15,307 bases of DNA from Acidobacteriota bacterium. GTDB taxonomy: Bacteria > Acidobacteriota > Terriglobia > Terriglobales > Acidobacteriaceae. Position numbers and translations under genes: made by a program. This document shows positions 7,747 to 14,695 of this stretch, one piece after another. The stretch is from NCBI GenBank assembly GCA_028873155.1, contig JAGWML010000043.1:1-15307 (forward strand), written 5' to 3'. The notes beneath the pieces were generated by a model, which did not search any database, had not been told where the DNA came from, and saw only the letters and a program-made list of their open reading frames with translations. Position 1 is the stretch's first letter, and each line of letters begins with the position of its first letter.

Positions 7747-8714
7747 GTCTGTCCATCTCCACTCCCCAGGTTGCTTCCGCTCCAAAGCCCAGCCCCGCCG
7801 CCCTGAAGGAGCGCGGCCACAGAATCCGCGTCTTCCTCGCCGCGGCAGCTTCCTGCCTGCTCGTCACTTCTCTTGCCATCTACGGCGCCAGCTATTACAT
7901 CCTCCCGCTCGATCAGCGCCCGTACTCCGACAAGCACGCGCTGCTGCGCCCCAGCGGCGCCATCGGCCTCAAGCTCGGAATCCTCGGCACTGTTCTTTTC
8001 TTCATCATCTTTCTCTACGCCCTTCGCAAAGTCATCCCCTGGCTGGGGCGCATCGGCACCGCCCGTCACTGGATGGACTTTCACGTCATCGCCGGCGTCA
8101 CCGCGCCCATCCTCATCGCCTTCCATGCTTCCTTCAAGTTCCAGGGAATCGCAGGGGTCGCCTTCTGGATCATGCTCGCCGTCGCACTCAGCGGCATCAT
8201 CGGCCGCTATCTCTACGCGCAGATTCCGCGCTCCCTCAGCGCCGCCGCGCTTTCGTTCTCTGACCTGCACCAGAACGAGCAGGCCCTTGCCCAGGCCCTC
8301 GTCGGACAATCCGTCTTCTCCGCCGCCCAGATCGAACGCGCTCTCCGCATGCCCTCCGCCGATCACATCCGTCACATCTGCACCGTCCAGGCCCTCTCGG
8401 AGTTGATGCTCCTCGATCTGACCATGCCTCTCCGCATCGCACGCCTCCGGCGGGCGCCCGCCCAGCGCGTCGTGGTCATCCGCTCCGTCGGCGGCCTTTT
8501 CTCCACCAGCATCGAAGAGATCGAGCGCATCGTCCGCATCGTCCGCCAGAAGGCGTCGCTCTCGCGGCGCATCCTCTTTCTCGATCGCACCCAGCGCGTC
8601 TTCCATCTCTGGCACGTCATCCACAGGCCTTTCAGTTATGCCTTTGCCGTGCTCGCCATCCTCCATATCATTGTTGTGATGGGACTCGGCTTTGGAAGTC
8701 TCGGGGTTCACTAG
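7743..8714 (+). CDS. Membrane dihaem cytochrome b-like protein
   Basis: This 323-residue protein has about five membrane helices (near 30-53, 75-94, 113-130, 137-156 and 295-316). Two helices carry His pairs spaced exactly 14 apart: H114/H128 in helix 3 and H294/H308 in helix 5. In cytochrome b and ferric-reductase-type proteins such H-x13-H pairs on two helices bind two stacked b haems, here probably H114-H294 (inner) and H128-H308 (outer). By the positive-inside rule the N-terminus, the loop 95-112 and a soluble section of about 135 residues (158-293, Arg-rich) face the cytoplasm, a likely docking site for the FeS/FAD protein encoded next. The start ATG overlaps the previous stop as ATGA, and the stop is three bases from the next start. 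Likely role: carrying electrons across the inner membrane between the oxidoreductase and c-type cytochromes. No family name is claimed. Confidence 0.85.
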   Translation: MSLSISTPQVASAPKPSPAALKERGHRIRVFLAAAASCLLVTSLAIYGASYYILPLDQRPYSDKHALLRPSGAIGLKLGILGTVLFFIIFLYALRKVIPWLGRIGTARHWMDFHVIAGVTAPILIAFHASFKFQGIAGVAFWIMLAVALSGIIGRYLYAQIPRSLSAAALSFSDLHQNEQALAQALVGQSVFSAAQIERALRMPSADHIRHICTVQALSELMLLDLTMPLRIARLRRAPAQRVVVIRSVGGLFSTSIEEIERIVRIVRQKASLSRRILFLDRTQRVFHLWHVIHRPFSYAFAVLAILHIIVVMGLGFGSLGVH

Positions 8715-8717
8715 CGC

Positions 8718-10064
8718 ATGGATACTCTCTTCACCTGGCTCATCGCCGGTTCGGTGCTTGGCTTTTTTCTCTTGCGCTACTGGCTGGCGCACAAACAGAA
8801 AGAGTCAAAAGCCAAAGCCACCAAAGAACGCGGAGCGCTTTTTTCCGAAGGCCCCCGCGCGCAGCATCCCCGCGTCTCCCTCGATGCCTGCATCGGCTGC
8901 GGCGGTTGCGTCTCCGTCTGTCCCGAGGGCGACGTCCTCGCCCTCATCGACGGCAAGGCAACCATCATCAATGGTCACAAGTGCATCGGCCACGGCCTGT
9001 GCGCGGAAGAGTGTCCCGTCGGCGCAATCACCATGGTCATGGCCAAGCCCAGCTCCGGCGCGGATATGCCCATCCTCAGCCCGGAGTACGAAACCAGCGT
9101 GCCCAACCTCTTTATCGTTGGCGAGCTCGGCGGACTTGCGCTCATCAAGAATGCCGTCAACCAGGGCCGCGACTGCGTAGACACCATCACCGCGCGCCTC
9201 AAGGAGCAGTCCTCGCAGCCGCAGAGCGCATGGGACATCATCATCGTCGGCGCGGGCCCCGCGGGCATCAGCGCATCCCTGCGCGCCGCGCAAAATGGTC
9301 TGCGCGCCCTCACACTCGAGCGCGAATCCGTTGGAGGAACCGTCTCCAAATATCCGCGCCAGAAACTTGTCATGACCAGCCCCATCGAGTTTCCTCTCCA
9401 CGGCCGGTTCAACAAGACGACTCTCTCAAAAGAAGACCTTCTCGCTTTCTGGGAAAAGGTGATGCAGCGCGCCGACCTGAATATTCACACCGGGGAAGGC
9501 GTCGAATCCGTGCAGAAGCAACCCGACGGCCTCTTCACGGTCCGCACGCCCAAGGAGACCTACATCGCCAAGGCGGTCGTCCTTGCCCTCGGCCGCGCGG
9601 GCACGCCGCGCAAGCTCGGTGCCAAAGGCGAAGACATGCCCCACGTCCTCTACCGCCTCATTGAGGCCGACCACTACACCAATCAGCATGTCCTCGTCGT
9701 CGGCGGCGGTGACAGCGCCGTCGAAGCCGCCATGGGCCTCGCCCATCAGAAGGGCAACACGGTGACGGTCTCGTATCGCCGCGGCGAATTCAGCCGCCTC
9801 AAAGACCGCAACGCCAAACGCATCGCCGAGTCCGTCGCCAACGGAAAAGTCAAAGTCCTCTTCAACTCCAACCCCGTTGAGTTCCGCTTCGGCAGCGTCG
9901 CAATCGAGGTCGAGAACCAGCTCATGGAGCTGCCCAACGATATGGTCTGGATCTTCGCCGGTGGCACTCCGCCGAGCGACTTTCTCAAGGCCTGCGGCAT
10001 TCAGTTCGGCGACACCGCCGCGCCGCCGCGCCACGAAGAATCTGCACAACTCTCGACCCGCTGA
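8718..10064 (+). CDS. Membrane-anchored iron-sulfur/FAD NAD(P)H oxidoreductase
   Basis: This 448-residue protein starts with one membrane helix (4-24) followed by Lys-rich sequence, placing the rest in the cytoplasm. A ferredoxin domain follows with cluster 1 ligands C58, C61, C64, C68 and a second motif C89, H92, C95, C99 in which the second Cys is His. Residues 123-160 ('VPNLFIVGELGG', 'NAVNQG') resemble the flavin-binding segment usually found at the C-terminus of thioredoxin-reductase-like proteins. Then come the FAD Rossmann motif GAGPAG (178-183) and the NAD(P)H motif GGGDSAVEAA (329-338). No CxxC redox pair is present, so it is not a disulfide reductase. Likely reaction: NAD(P)H oxidation via FAD and FeS clusters, passing electrons to the cytochrome b encoded three bases upstream, or the reverse. 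Cofactor preference (NADH or NADPH) is not decided here. Confidence 0.9.
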   Translation: MDTLFTWLIAGSVLGFFLLRYWLAHKQKESKAKATKERGALFSEGPRAQHPRVSLDACIGCGGCVSVCPEGDVLALIDGKATIINGHKCIGHGLCAEECPVGAITMVMAKPSSGADMPILSPEYETSVPNLFIVGELGGLALIKNAVNQGRDCVDTITARLKEQSSQPQSAWDIIIVGAGPAGISASLRAAQNGLRALTLERESVGGTVSKYPRQKLVMTSPIEFPLHGRFNKTTLSKEDLLAFWEKVMQRADLNIHTGEGVESVQKQPDGLFTVRTPKETYIAKAVVLALGRAGTPRKLGAKGEDMPHVLYRLIEADHYTNQHVLVVGGGDSAVEAAMGLAHQKGNTVTVSYRRGEFSRLKDRNAKRIAESVANGKVKVLFNSNPVEFRFGSVAIEVENQLMELPNDMVWIFAGGTPPSDFLKACGIQFGDTAAPPRHEESAQLSTR

Positions 10065-10065
10065 C

Positions 10066-10070
10066 AGGAG
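10066..10070 (+). promoter_or_regulatory. Ribosome binding site fixing the start at 10080
   Basis: AGGAG directly abuts an ATG at 10071, too close to serve it, but lies nine bases before the in-frame ATG at 10080. The second ATG also gives the more typical signal peptide beginning 'MRKTRF'. I therefore start the next gene at 10080 rather than 10071. Confidence 0.7.
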
Positions 10071-10079
10071 ATGTCGTTC

Positions 10080-11381
10080 ATGCGCAAGACCCGCTTCATC
10101 CCCGCTCTGCTCTCTCTCGCGTTCGCCGTGCTCGCTCTTCCCGCATCGGCCGCTACCTTCACCGGAACGGTCACCAACAAGACGACCAGCCGCCCCTCTT
10201 CCGGCGACACTGTTGCACTCGTGGATGTGCAGGCGGGCATGTCCGACGTGGCCACCGCCTCCACCAACAGCGCCGGCCATTATTCCATCGACGGCCCCGG
10301 AGTCGGCCCCTATCTCATTCGCGTCACGCACCAGGGCGCTACGTACTTCATCGCCGCGCCACAGGGCGGCGCATCCGGTGACGTCACCGTGTACGACACT
10401 GCCGCATCGGTTCCCGGCGTCGGCATTGACGCAAACATGTTCCTCTTTGAAGCGGGCGGCAGCACCCTGCGTGTGCATGAGCGCTTTCTCATTCACAACA
10501 CCAGCCTTCCCCCGCGCGCGCAGTTCAGCGACAAGACTTTTGAGATTGCCCTTCCGCCCAACGCCGAACTCGATGGCGCTTCAGCCACACGCCCCGGCGG
10601 ACTTGGGACCAACACGCAGCTCGTGCCGCTTTCCCAGCCCGGCCACTACGCCTTCAACGTCCCCATCCAACCCGACCAGGGCGAGAAGGAAACGCTCTTC
10701 GAAGTCGACTATCATCTTCCCTACTCCGGCCGCGCCACCTTCGCTCCGCCGTTGCTCATGCCCGCCGATCATCTCGTCGTCTACGTTGTCAGCGGCATGC
10801 AATTCTCAAATCCCGAGGGCGCCAGCTTCCAGTCCACGCAGGAAGATCCCCGCGTCCAGACATACGTCACGCGCAATGCAAAGCCCGGCCAATCCATTCG
10901 GTTCACCATCTCGGGTGAGGGCCAGATGCCGAACACAGCGCCCGCCGGCGCCATGGGACAGCCCTCCGCGTCCGACGCCCCCTCTTCGACAGCGCCCGGC
11001 GGCGGCATCGGCGCTCCCATCAATACGCCAGACCCGCTCTCGCGTTACAAGTGGTGGATCCTCTCGGCGTTTGCTCTCATCCTCGTCACAGCCGCGACAT
11101 TTTTCCTGCGCAAGCGGTCCGCGGATGCGTCCCTCGCCGCCGCCGACTCAATCGACACACCAGCGGCCCCAATTCACGCACCCTCGCAACGAGTCGCCGT
11201 TCTTCCCTCGGCCCCTCCTGCGCGTGCCGCCGCTGCCAGTCCGCTGCTCAACACCATCAAAGACGAGCTCTTCGCCATCGAAAGCGACAAGCTGACTGGA
11301 AAAATCTCCGCAGCCGAATATGCTGAAATCAAGGCAGGATTGGAAACGCTGCTCAAGCGCGAACTGCAAAGAAGACAGTAG
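10080..11381 (+). CDS. Secreted, membrane-anchored protein with carboxypeptidase-regulatory-like domain
   Basis: This encodes 433 residues. Residues 1-24 are a signal peptide (Arg2-Lys3, hydrophobic core, 'ASA' cleavage). Residues 25-90 match the carboxypeptidase-regulatory-like beta-sandwich pattern ('FTGTVTNKTT', 'ASTNSAGHYSI', 'PYLIRVTHQG'). A second beta-rich region spans about 110-280, then a Pro/Ala/Gly linker (283-318), a single membrane helix (325-343) followed by 'LRKR', and a cytoplasmic tail ending in a predicted amphipathic helix (about 388-433). Such domains are usually structural or binding modules rather than enzymes, despite the name. It is the last gene of the run, 15 bases after the oxidoreductase stop. 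It may tether the periplasmic cytochromes near the inner-membrane complex; that is inference. No haem or metal motif is seen. Confidence 0.85.
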   Translation: MRKTRFIPALLSLAFAVLALPASAATFTGTVTNKTTSRPSSGDTVALVDVQAGMSDVATASTNSAGHYSIDGPGVGPYLIRVTHQGATYFIAAPQGGASGDVTVYDTAASVPGVGIDANMFLFEAGGSTLRVHERFLIHNTSLPPRAQFSDKTFEIALPPNAELDGASATRPGGLGTNTQLVPLSQPGHYAFNVPIQPDQGEKETLFEVDYHLPYSGRATFAPPLLMPADHLVVYVVSGMQFSNPEGASFQSTQEDPRVQTYVTRNAKPGQSIRFTISGEGQMPNTAPAGAMGQPSASDAPSSTAPGGGIGAPINTPDPLSRYKWWILSAFALILVTAATFFLRKRSADASLAAADSIDTPAAPIHAPSQRVAVLPSAPPARAAAASPLLNTIKDELFAIESDKLTGKISAAEYAEIKAGLETLLKRELQRRQ

Positions 11382-11405
11382 TCTTCGCCCCGTTCGCGCG
11401 TCCTT

Positions 11406-11431
11406 GCGGCGGCGCGCTTCTGCACCGCCGC
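11406..11431. terminator. GC stem-loop between convergent genes
   Basis: GCGGCGG (11406-11412) and CCGCCGC (11425-11431) form a seven-pair all-GC stem with a 12-base loop, in the 64-base gap between two genes that face each other (stops at 11381 and 11446). The position fits a bidirectional terminator, but neither strand has a T-run after the stem, so it is not a classical intrinsic terminator. In 60% GC DNA such a stem may also arise by chance. Confidence 0.35.
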
Positions 11432-11445
11432 GTGACTCGTCAACT

Positions 11446-13038
11446 TCAGCGCCCGCTCGCTCCCATGCTGCTCACAGCCTCGGCCGTCACATCCAGCCGG
11501 CTCTTCCACGGGTCGGCCATCGCCTTCGGACCCGCCTCGGTAAAGTTCATCAGCTCATCTGACGCCGCACTGTATGCGGGCCACGCTGCGTCTCCCGAGC
11601 CCCCGGGATTGCCCGTCTTCGCGAAGTTTGCCCAGTAGTTCAGCGCAGCTCGCGCCGTCGACTCGTCCGCAGCCGCCAGGTCTTTTCCATACCGCGCCTG
11701 CACCGTGTCAAACACAAACGGAATCTCCGTCGCATGGGGCGCGCCCGGCCACTCCTTGCGCATCGACTCCGCCACATACGAGAAGCGGTACTCATACACC
11801 GGCTGCCCGCGTGACGCCAGCACGCGCGCCACAAACCGCGCCGGCTCCACCATAAATCGATCTTCCGCAAGCTCCGCGCGCACCGTCTTCACGTCGCTTG
11901 CCGCCGTCACGTCATACGCCGCCTCTGCCTGGTTGCGATAAATTCCAAACGGCGCAAAGAGCGCATCGATGCTATTGCCCATCATGAATCCGATGTCCGC
12001 GCTGTTGGCTCCTACCATTACCGGAACCCGCGCACCCGCCCCCGCCAGGTAACTCGTCTGCGGATCAGCCAGAAGAATCTTCCCGTCCAGCATCGGCCCG
12101 CAATACAACGGCGTATTCATCGTCGCCATGTTCAGGTCGCCGCGCACCGTCTCCGCAGGCAGCTTGCGCAGCGCCTCCAGCGCCGCGGCATCCGTCCCTT
12201 CAATCCCCACACTCTTCGCAAAGGCCAGCCCGCACGTCTCAGCAGGCGCCGGTCCGCCCGGCAGTTGCACCGACACAAATCGCGGACCACCCAGATTCGT
12301 CCGTCCACCGCCCGATTCAACAATCGCCTTCGCAAACAACCCTTCGGCCATCGGCGCATTCAGCAGCATGTGCACCGAGAATCCACCTGCCGATTCGCCA
12401 AAGATCGTCACATTGGCCGGATCGCCGCCAAAGGCCTCGATGTTGCGCTTCACCCACTGGAGCGCGGCAATCTGATCCATGAAGCCGTAGTTGCCCAGCA
12501 TCCCGTCTGCATCTACCTTTGTCAACGACGGATGCGCAAAGAAGCCAAAGCGCCCCAGCCGGTAGTTGAAGCTGACAAACACCACGCCCTTCTTCGCAAA
12601 CTGTGATCCGTCATACACGGCCGGCGAGCTGCCGCCGTTCACAAATCCGCCGCCATAGATCCACACCATCACCGGCAGCTTGCCCGTCGCCTGCGCCTCG
12701 GGCCGCCACACATTCATGTAAAGGCAATCCTCCGCGGGCTTCGTTCCCAGCGGAGCCGCATCGCTCGGAAACGGCTGCTGCATGCAGTCCGCTGCGTACT
12801 CCGTCGCTGCGCGCACGCCCGTCCACGCCGCCGCGGCCTGCGGAGCGCGCCACCGTAGCGCACCCACCGGCGGCGCAGCAAACGGAATCCCCTTGAACGA
12901 CACCACGCCATCCTGCGCCGCTCCGGCCAGCCGCCCCGTCTCTACCTTCACCTCATGCGGAAAACCCTGCGCCCATCCCCACGCCGCAACCGCTGCCAGC
13001 ATCCCTACACAACCCAGCCGGTACAACACGCCTCTCAT
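11446..13038 (-). CDS. Secreted type-B carboxylesterase
   Basis: This 530-residue protein belongs to the type-B carboxylesterase family (alpha/beta hydrolases), which cleave carboxylic esters. Signs are the 'FKGIPFAAPPVG' and 'EDCLYMNVW' blocks (48-59, 103-111), the oxyanion-hole Gly-Gly-Gly at 129-131, the nucleophile motif GESAG with Ser216, and the catalytic His435 in 'PHATEIPF'. The acid is probably Asp348 in 'GANSADIGF', where many relatives have Glu. A signal peptide (1-23, ending Ala-Gln) predicts export. The length fits the family (about 500-560). The start is supported by GGAGG at 13046-13050, seven bases upstream. It lies 71 bases downstream of a cupin gene on the same strand and could be the last gene of that operon. 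The substrate cannot be told from sequence. Confidence 0.95.
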   Translation of the reverse strand: MRGVLYRLGCVGMLAAVAAWGWAQGFPHEVKVETGRLAGAAQDGVVSFKGIPFAAPPVGALRWRAPQAAAAWTGVRAATEYAADCMQQPFPSDAAPLGTKPAEDCLYMNVWRPEAQATGKLPVMVWIYGGGFVNGGSSPAVYDGSQFAKKGVVFVSFNYRLGRFGFFAHPSLTKVDADGMLGNYGFMDQIAALQWVKRNIEAFGGDPANVTIFGESAGGFSVHMLLNAPMAEGLFAKAIVESGGGRTNLGGPRFVSVQLPGGPAPAETCGLAFAKSVGIEGTDAAALEALRKLPAETVRGDLNMATMNTPLYCGPMLDGKILLADPQTSYLAGAGARVPVMVGANSADIGFMMGNSIDALFAPFGIYRNQAEAAYDVTAASDVKTVRAELAEDRFMVEPARFVARVLASRGQPVYEYRFSYVAESMRKEWPGAPHATEIPFVFDTVQARYGKDLAAADESTARAALNYWANFAKTGNPGGSGDAAWPAYSAASDELMNFTEAGPKAMADPWKSRLDVTAEAVSSMGASGR

Positions 13039-13109
13039 GCCGTTTCCTCCACTCGCAGCAGACTACACGATCAGGGGCGTCCGCTTGCAGTCGTGCCATC
13101 GGGCCCTCG

Positions 13110-13505
13110 CTACCCCGCGTACTGCTCGTCGCTCACCTTCTCCATCCAGTCCACCGTCTTTCCATCCAGCCGCTCCTGAATCGCCATATGCGTCATCGCC
13201 GTCGTTGGCGCCGCGCCATGCCAGTGCTTCTCGCCCGGCGCAAACCACACCACGTCCCCCGGCCGAATCTCCTCGATCGGCCCGCCCCACCGCTGCACGC
13301 GCCCGCATCCCGCCGTCACCACCAGCGTCTGACCCAGCGGATGCGTATGCCACGCCGTTCGCGCCCCCGGCTTAAACGTCACGCTCGCGCCCACCACGCG
13401 CGCCGGCTGCGGAGCATCAAACAACATGTCCACGCGCACCGTGCCCGTGAAATACTCAGCCGGCCCCTTGCCGGAAGCCTTCGATCCGTTTCTCTGAATC
13501 TCCAT
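13110..13505 (-). CDS. Small cupin-domain protein
   Basis: This 131-residue single-domain cupin shows a full set of likely metal ligands: H53, H55 and Q59 in 'WHTHPLGQ', and H94 with H96 in 'KHWHG'. It has no signal peptide and should be cytoplasmic. It is closely related to the cupin half of the gene at 14696-15307: the segments around 'GRVQRWG', 'GDVVW' and 'MEKVSD' are nearly the same. Related cupins occur beside carboxymuconolactone decarboxylase genes and include (R)-mandelonitrile-lyase-like enzymes, but the reaction here is unknown. A GAGGGG ribosome site (13512-13517) lies six bases before the ATG. Confidence 0.92.
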   Translation of the reverse strand: MEIQRNGSKASGKGPAEYFTGTVRVDMLFDAPQPARVVGASVTFKPGARTAWHTHPLGQTLVVTAGCGRVQRWGGPIEEIRPGDVVWFAPGEKHWHGAAPTTAMTHMAIQERLDGKTVDWMEKVSDEQYAG

Positions 13506-13587
13506 TGCATTCCCCTCTTCGTCTCAACTTCTTCTGATACCGCACGCGCTGCTGCACTTCGCTCGATTCGTGCGCAACAAGCCCATC

Positions 13588-14094
13588 TCAGCTCTTCGTG
13601 AACACGTGATACGTCACCGTGTCCCACGCGTTGTGAATGCCTATGAACAGCAGAAACAGCGCCGCCGCTCCCACGTCGAACAATCCCACGCGCGCATACA
13701 GTGCCTCCGCACCCGCGGCAGCCACCAGCATGAGATAAGCAACCAGGGGTAGCACAGCGTGAAAAATCCAGTCTTCAAACTGTGGCGTATACACCGTCTG
13801 CCTGCCTAACCGCCGCGCGTTGAAGCTCGTATACAGCGCCCCCGCAAGCCCCATCGCGCACCACAGCGCCATCGCGGGCTCCATGCTCTGCCACGGCGCG
13901 CTCATCACGCCCGCCAGCAGCAGCACCGTTCCAAAGTGAACAATCGTCGGCGTCACAAACGCCGCGCCGCCCTCCGTCTGCGTGCGAGAGAGGCTGGCAA
14001 CCAGCGTGAGCACGACGAACTGCAACCCAATCAGCGCGCCGGCCGACGAGCCGACAATCATGTAAAAGTTCTGCCACTCAGTCAATGCGGTCAT
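13588..14094 (-). CDS. Small four-helix membrane protein, unknown function
   Basis: This encodes 168 residues from the ATG at 14094, chosen because AGGTG (14100-14104) lies five bases upstream; an upstream in-frame ATG at 14127 would add 11 residues with no clear ribosome site. Four hydrophobic segments are visible: 'FYMIVGSSAGALIGLQFVV' near 9-30, one near 50-68, one near 75-90, and the last two merged between about 115 and 160. Trp, Tyr and His are frequent near the membrane edges. I do not recognise the family. It sits between two cupin genes on the same strand, 82 bases upstream of the nearer one. Confidence 0.8.
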   Translation of the reverse strand: MTALTEWQNFYMIVGSSAGALIGLQFVVLTLVASLSRTQTEGGAAFVTPTIVHFGTVLLLAGVMSAPWQSMEPAMALWCAMGLAGALYTSFNARRLGRQTVYTPQFEDWIFHAVLPLVAYLMLVAAAGAEALYARVGLFDVGAAALFLLFIGIHNAWDTVTYHVFTKS

Positions 14095-14215
14095 GGAATC
14101 ACCTGCAGCGGAATGCCACACCAGCATACCCGCTCAGCGAGCAATTCCACACGATTCGCTCTGCCGAAGCACAGTCCGCACCGCTGCGCCAGCCCTTGGC
14201 TCGCTCGCAACGGTT

Positions 14216-14677
14216 TTATTGCGCACTGCGATAGTCCTTCTCACTCACCGGCTCCAGCCAGATGGTCTTTCCCTTTTGCGTCGGCGTCACCGCGATGTAG
14301 GCAAAGTCGCTATTCGGCGCTGCTCCGTGCCAATGCTCCACACCGGCGGCGCACTTGATCACATCGCCCTTGTGGACCACGCGAATCGGCTTTCCGCGCT
14401 CCTGGTAGTAGCCCGTGCCCTCGGTGATCAGCAGAACCTGACCGCCCGGATGAATGTGCCAATCCAGCTTGGCCCCGGCTCCATACACCGCCTGTGCAAT
14501 GCTGGGATCGAATGTACTGTCTCCGACGTTCAGCTCGCTCAGCCAGATCTTCCCTGTGTGATTCTTGGCGTTGGACAGTTCACCTTTTGGAAAGGGCGTC
14601 CCGCTCATTTGCGCCTGGCATTGGAAGACGCATAAGATGCCCGCCACAAGGGCGATAATTCGGAGTCCCGTTCTCAT
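14216..14677 (-). CDS. Secreted cupin-domain protein
   Basis: This 153-residue cupin has a signal peptide (1-22, hydrophobic 7-18, Gln-Ala cleavage), so it acts outside the cytoplasm. Likely metal ligands are H74, H76 and Q80 in 'WHIHPGGQ', and H115 and H117 in 'EHWHG'. The C-terminal 'PVSEKDY' echoes 'KVSDEQY' of the neighbouring cupin, so the three cupins here are probably related, this one most distantly. The ATG at 14677 is preferred over GTG 14692 because AGGAG (14684-14688) is six bases upstream. The start lies 18 bases after the stop of the cupin-decarboxylase gene, so the two are probably cotranscribed. The substrate is unknown. Confidence 0.9.
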   Translation of the reverse strand: MRTGLRIIALVAGILCVFQCQAQMSGTPFPKGELSNAKNHTGKIWLSELNVGDSTFDPSIAQAVYGAGAKLDWHIHPGGQVLLITEGTGYYQERGKPIRVVHKGDVIKCAAGVEHWHGAAPNSDFAYIAVTPTQKGKTIWLEPVSEKDYRSAQ

Positions 14678-14695
14678 GCTTTTCTCCTTCACAAC

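Noticed and set aside
6733..7785. Minus-strand open frame of 350 codons, and a similar 356-codon one at 7722-8792
   Set aside because: Both lie opposite genes with signal peptides, membrane helices and coupled starts; their translations are acidic low-complexity sequence typical of antisense frames in GC-rich DNA.
8718..10064. Thioredoxin reductase
   Set aside because: The two Rossmann motifs fit that superfamily, but the CxxC redox pair is missing and a ferredoxin domain and membrane anchor are present.
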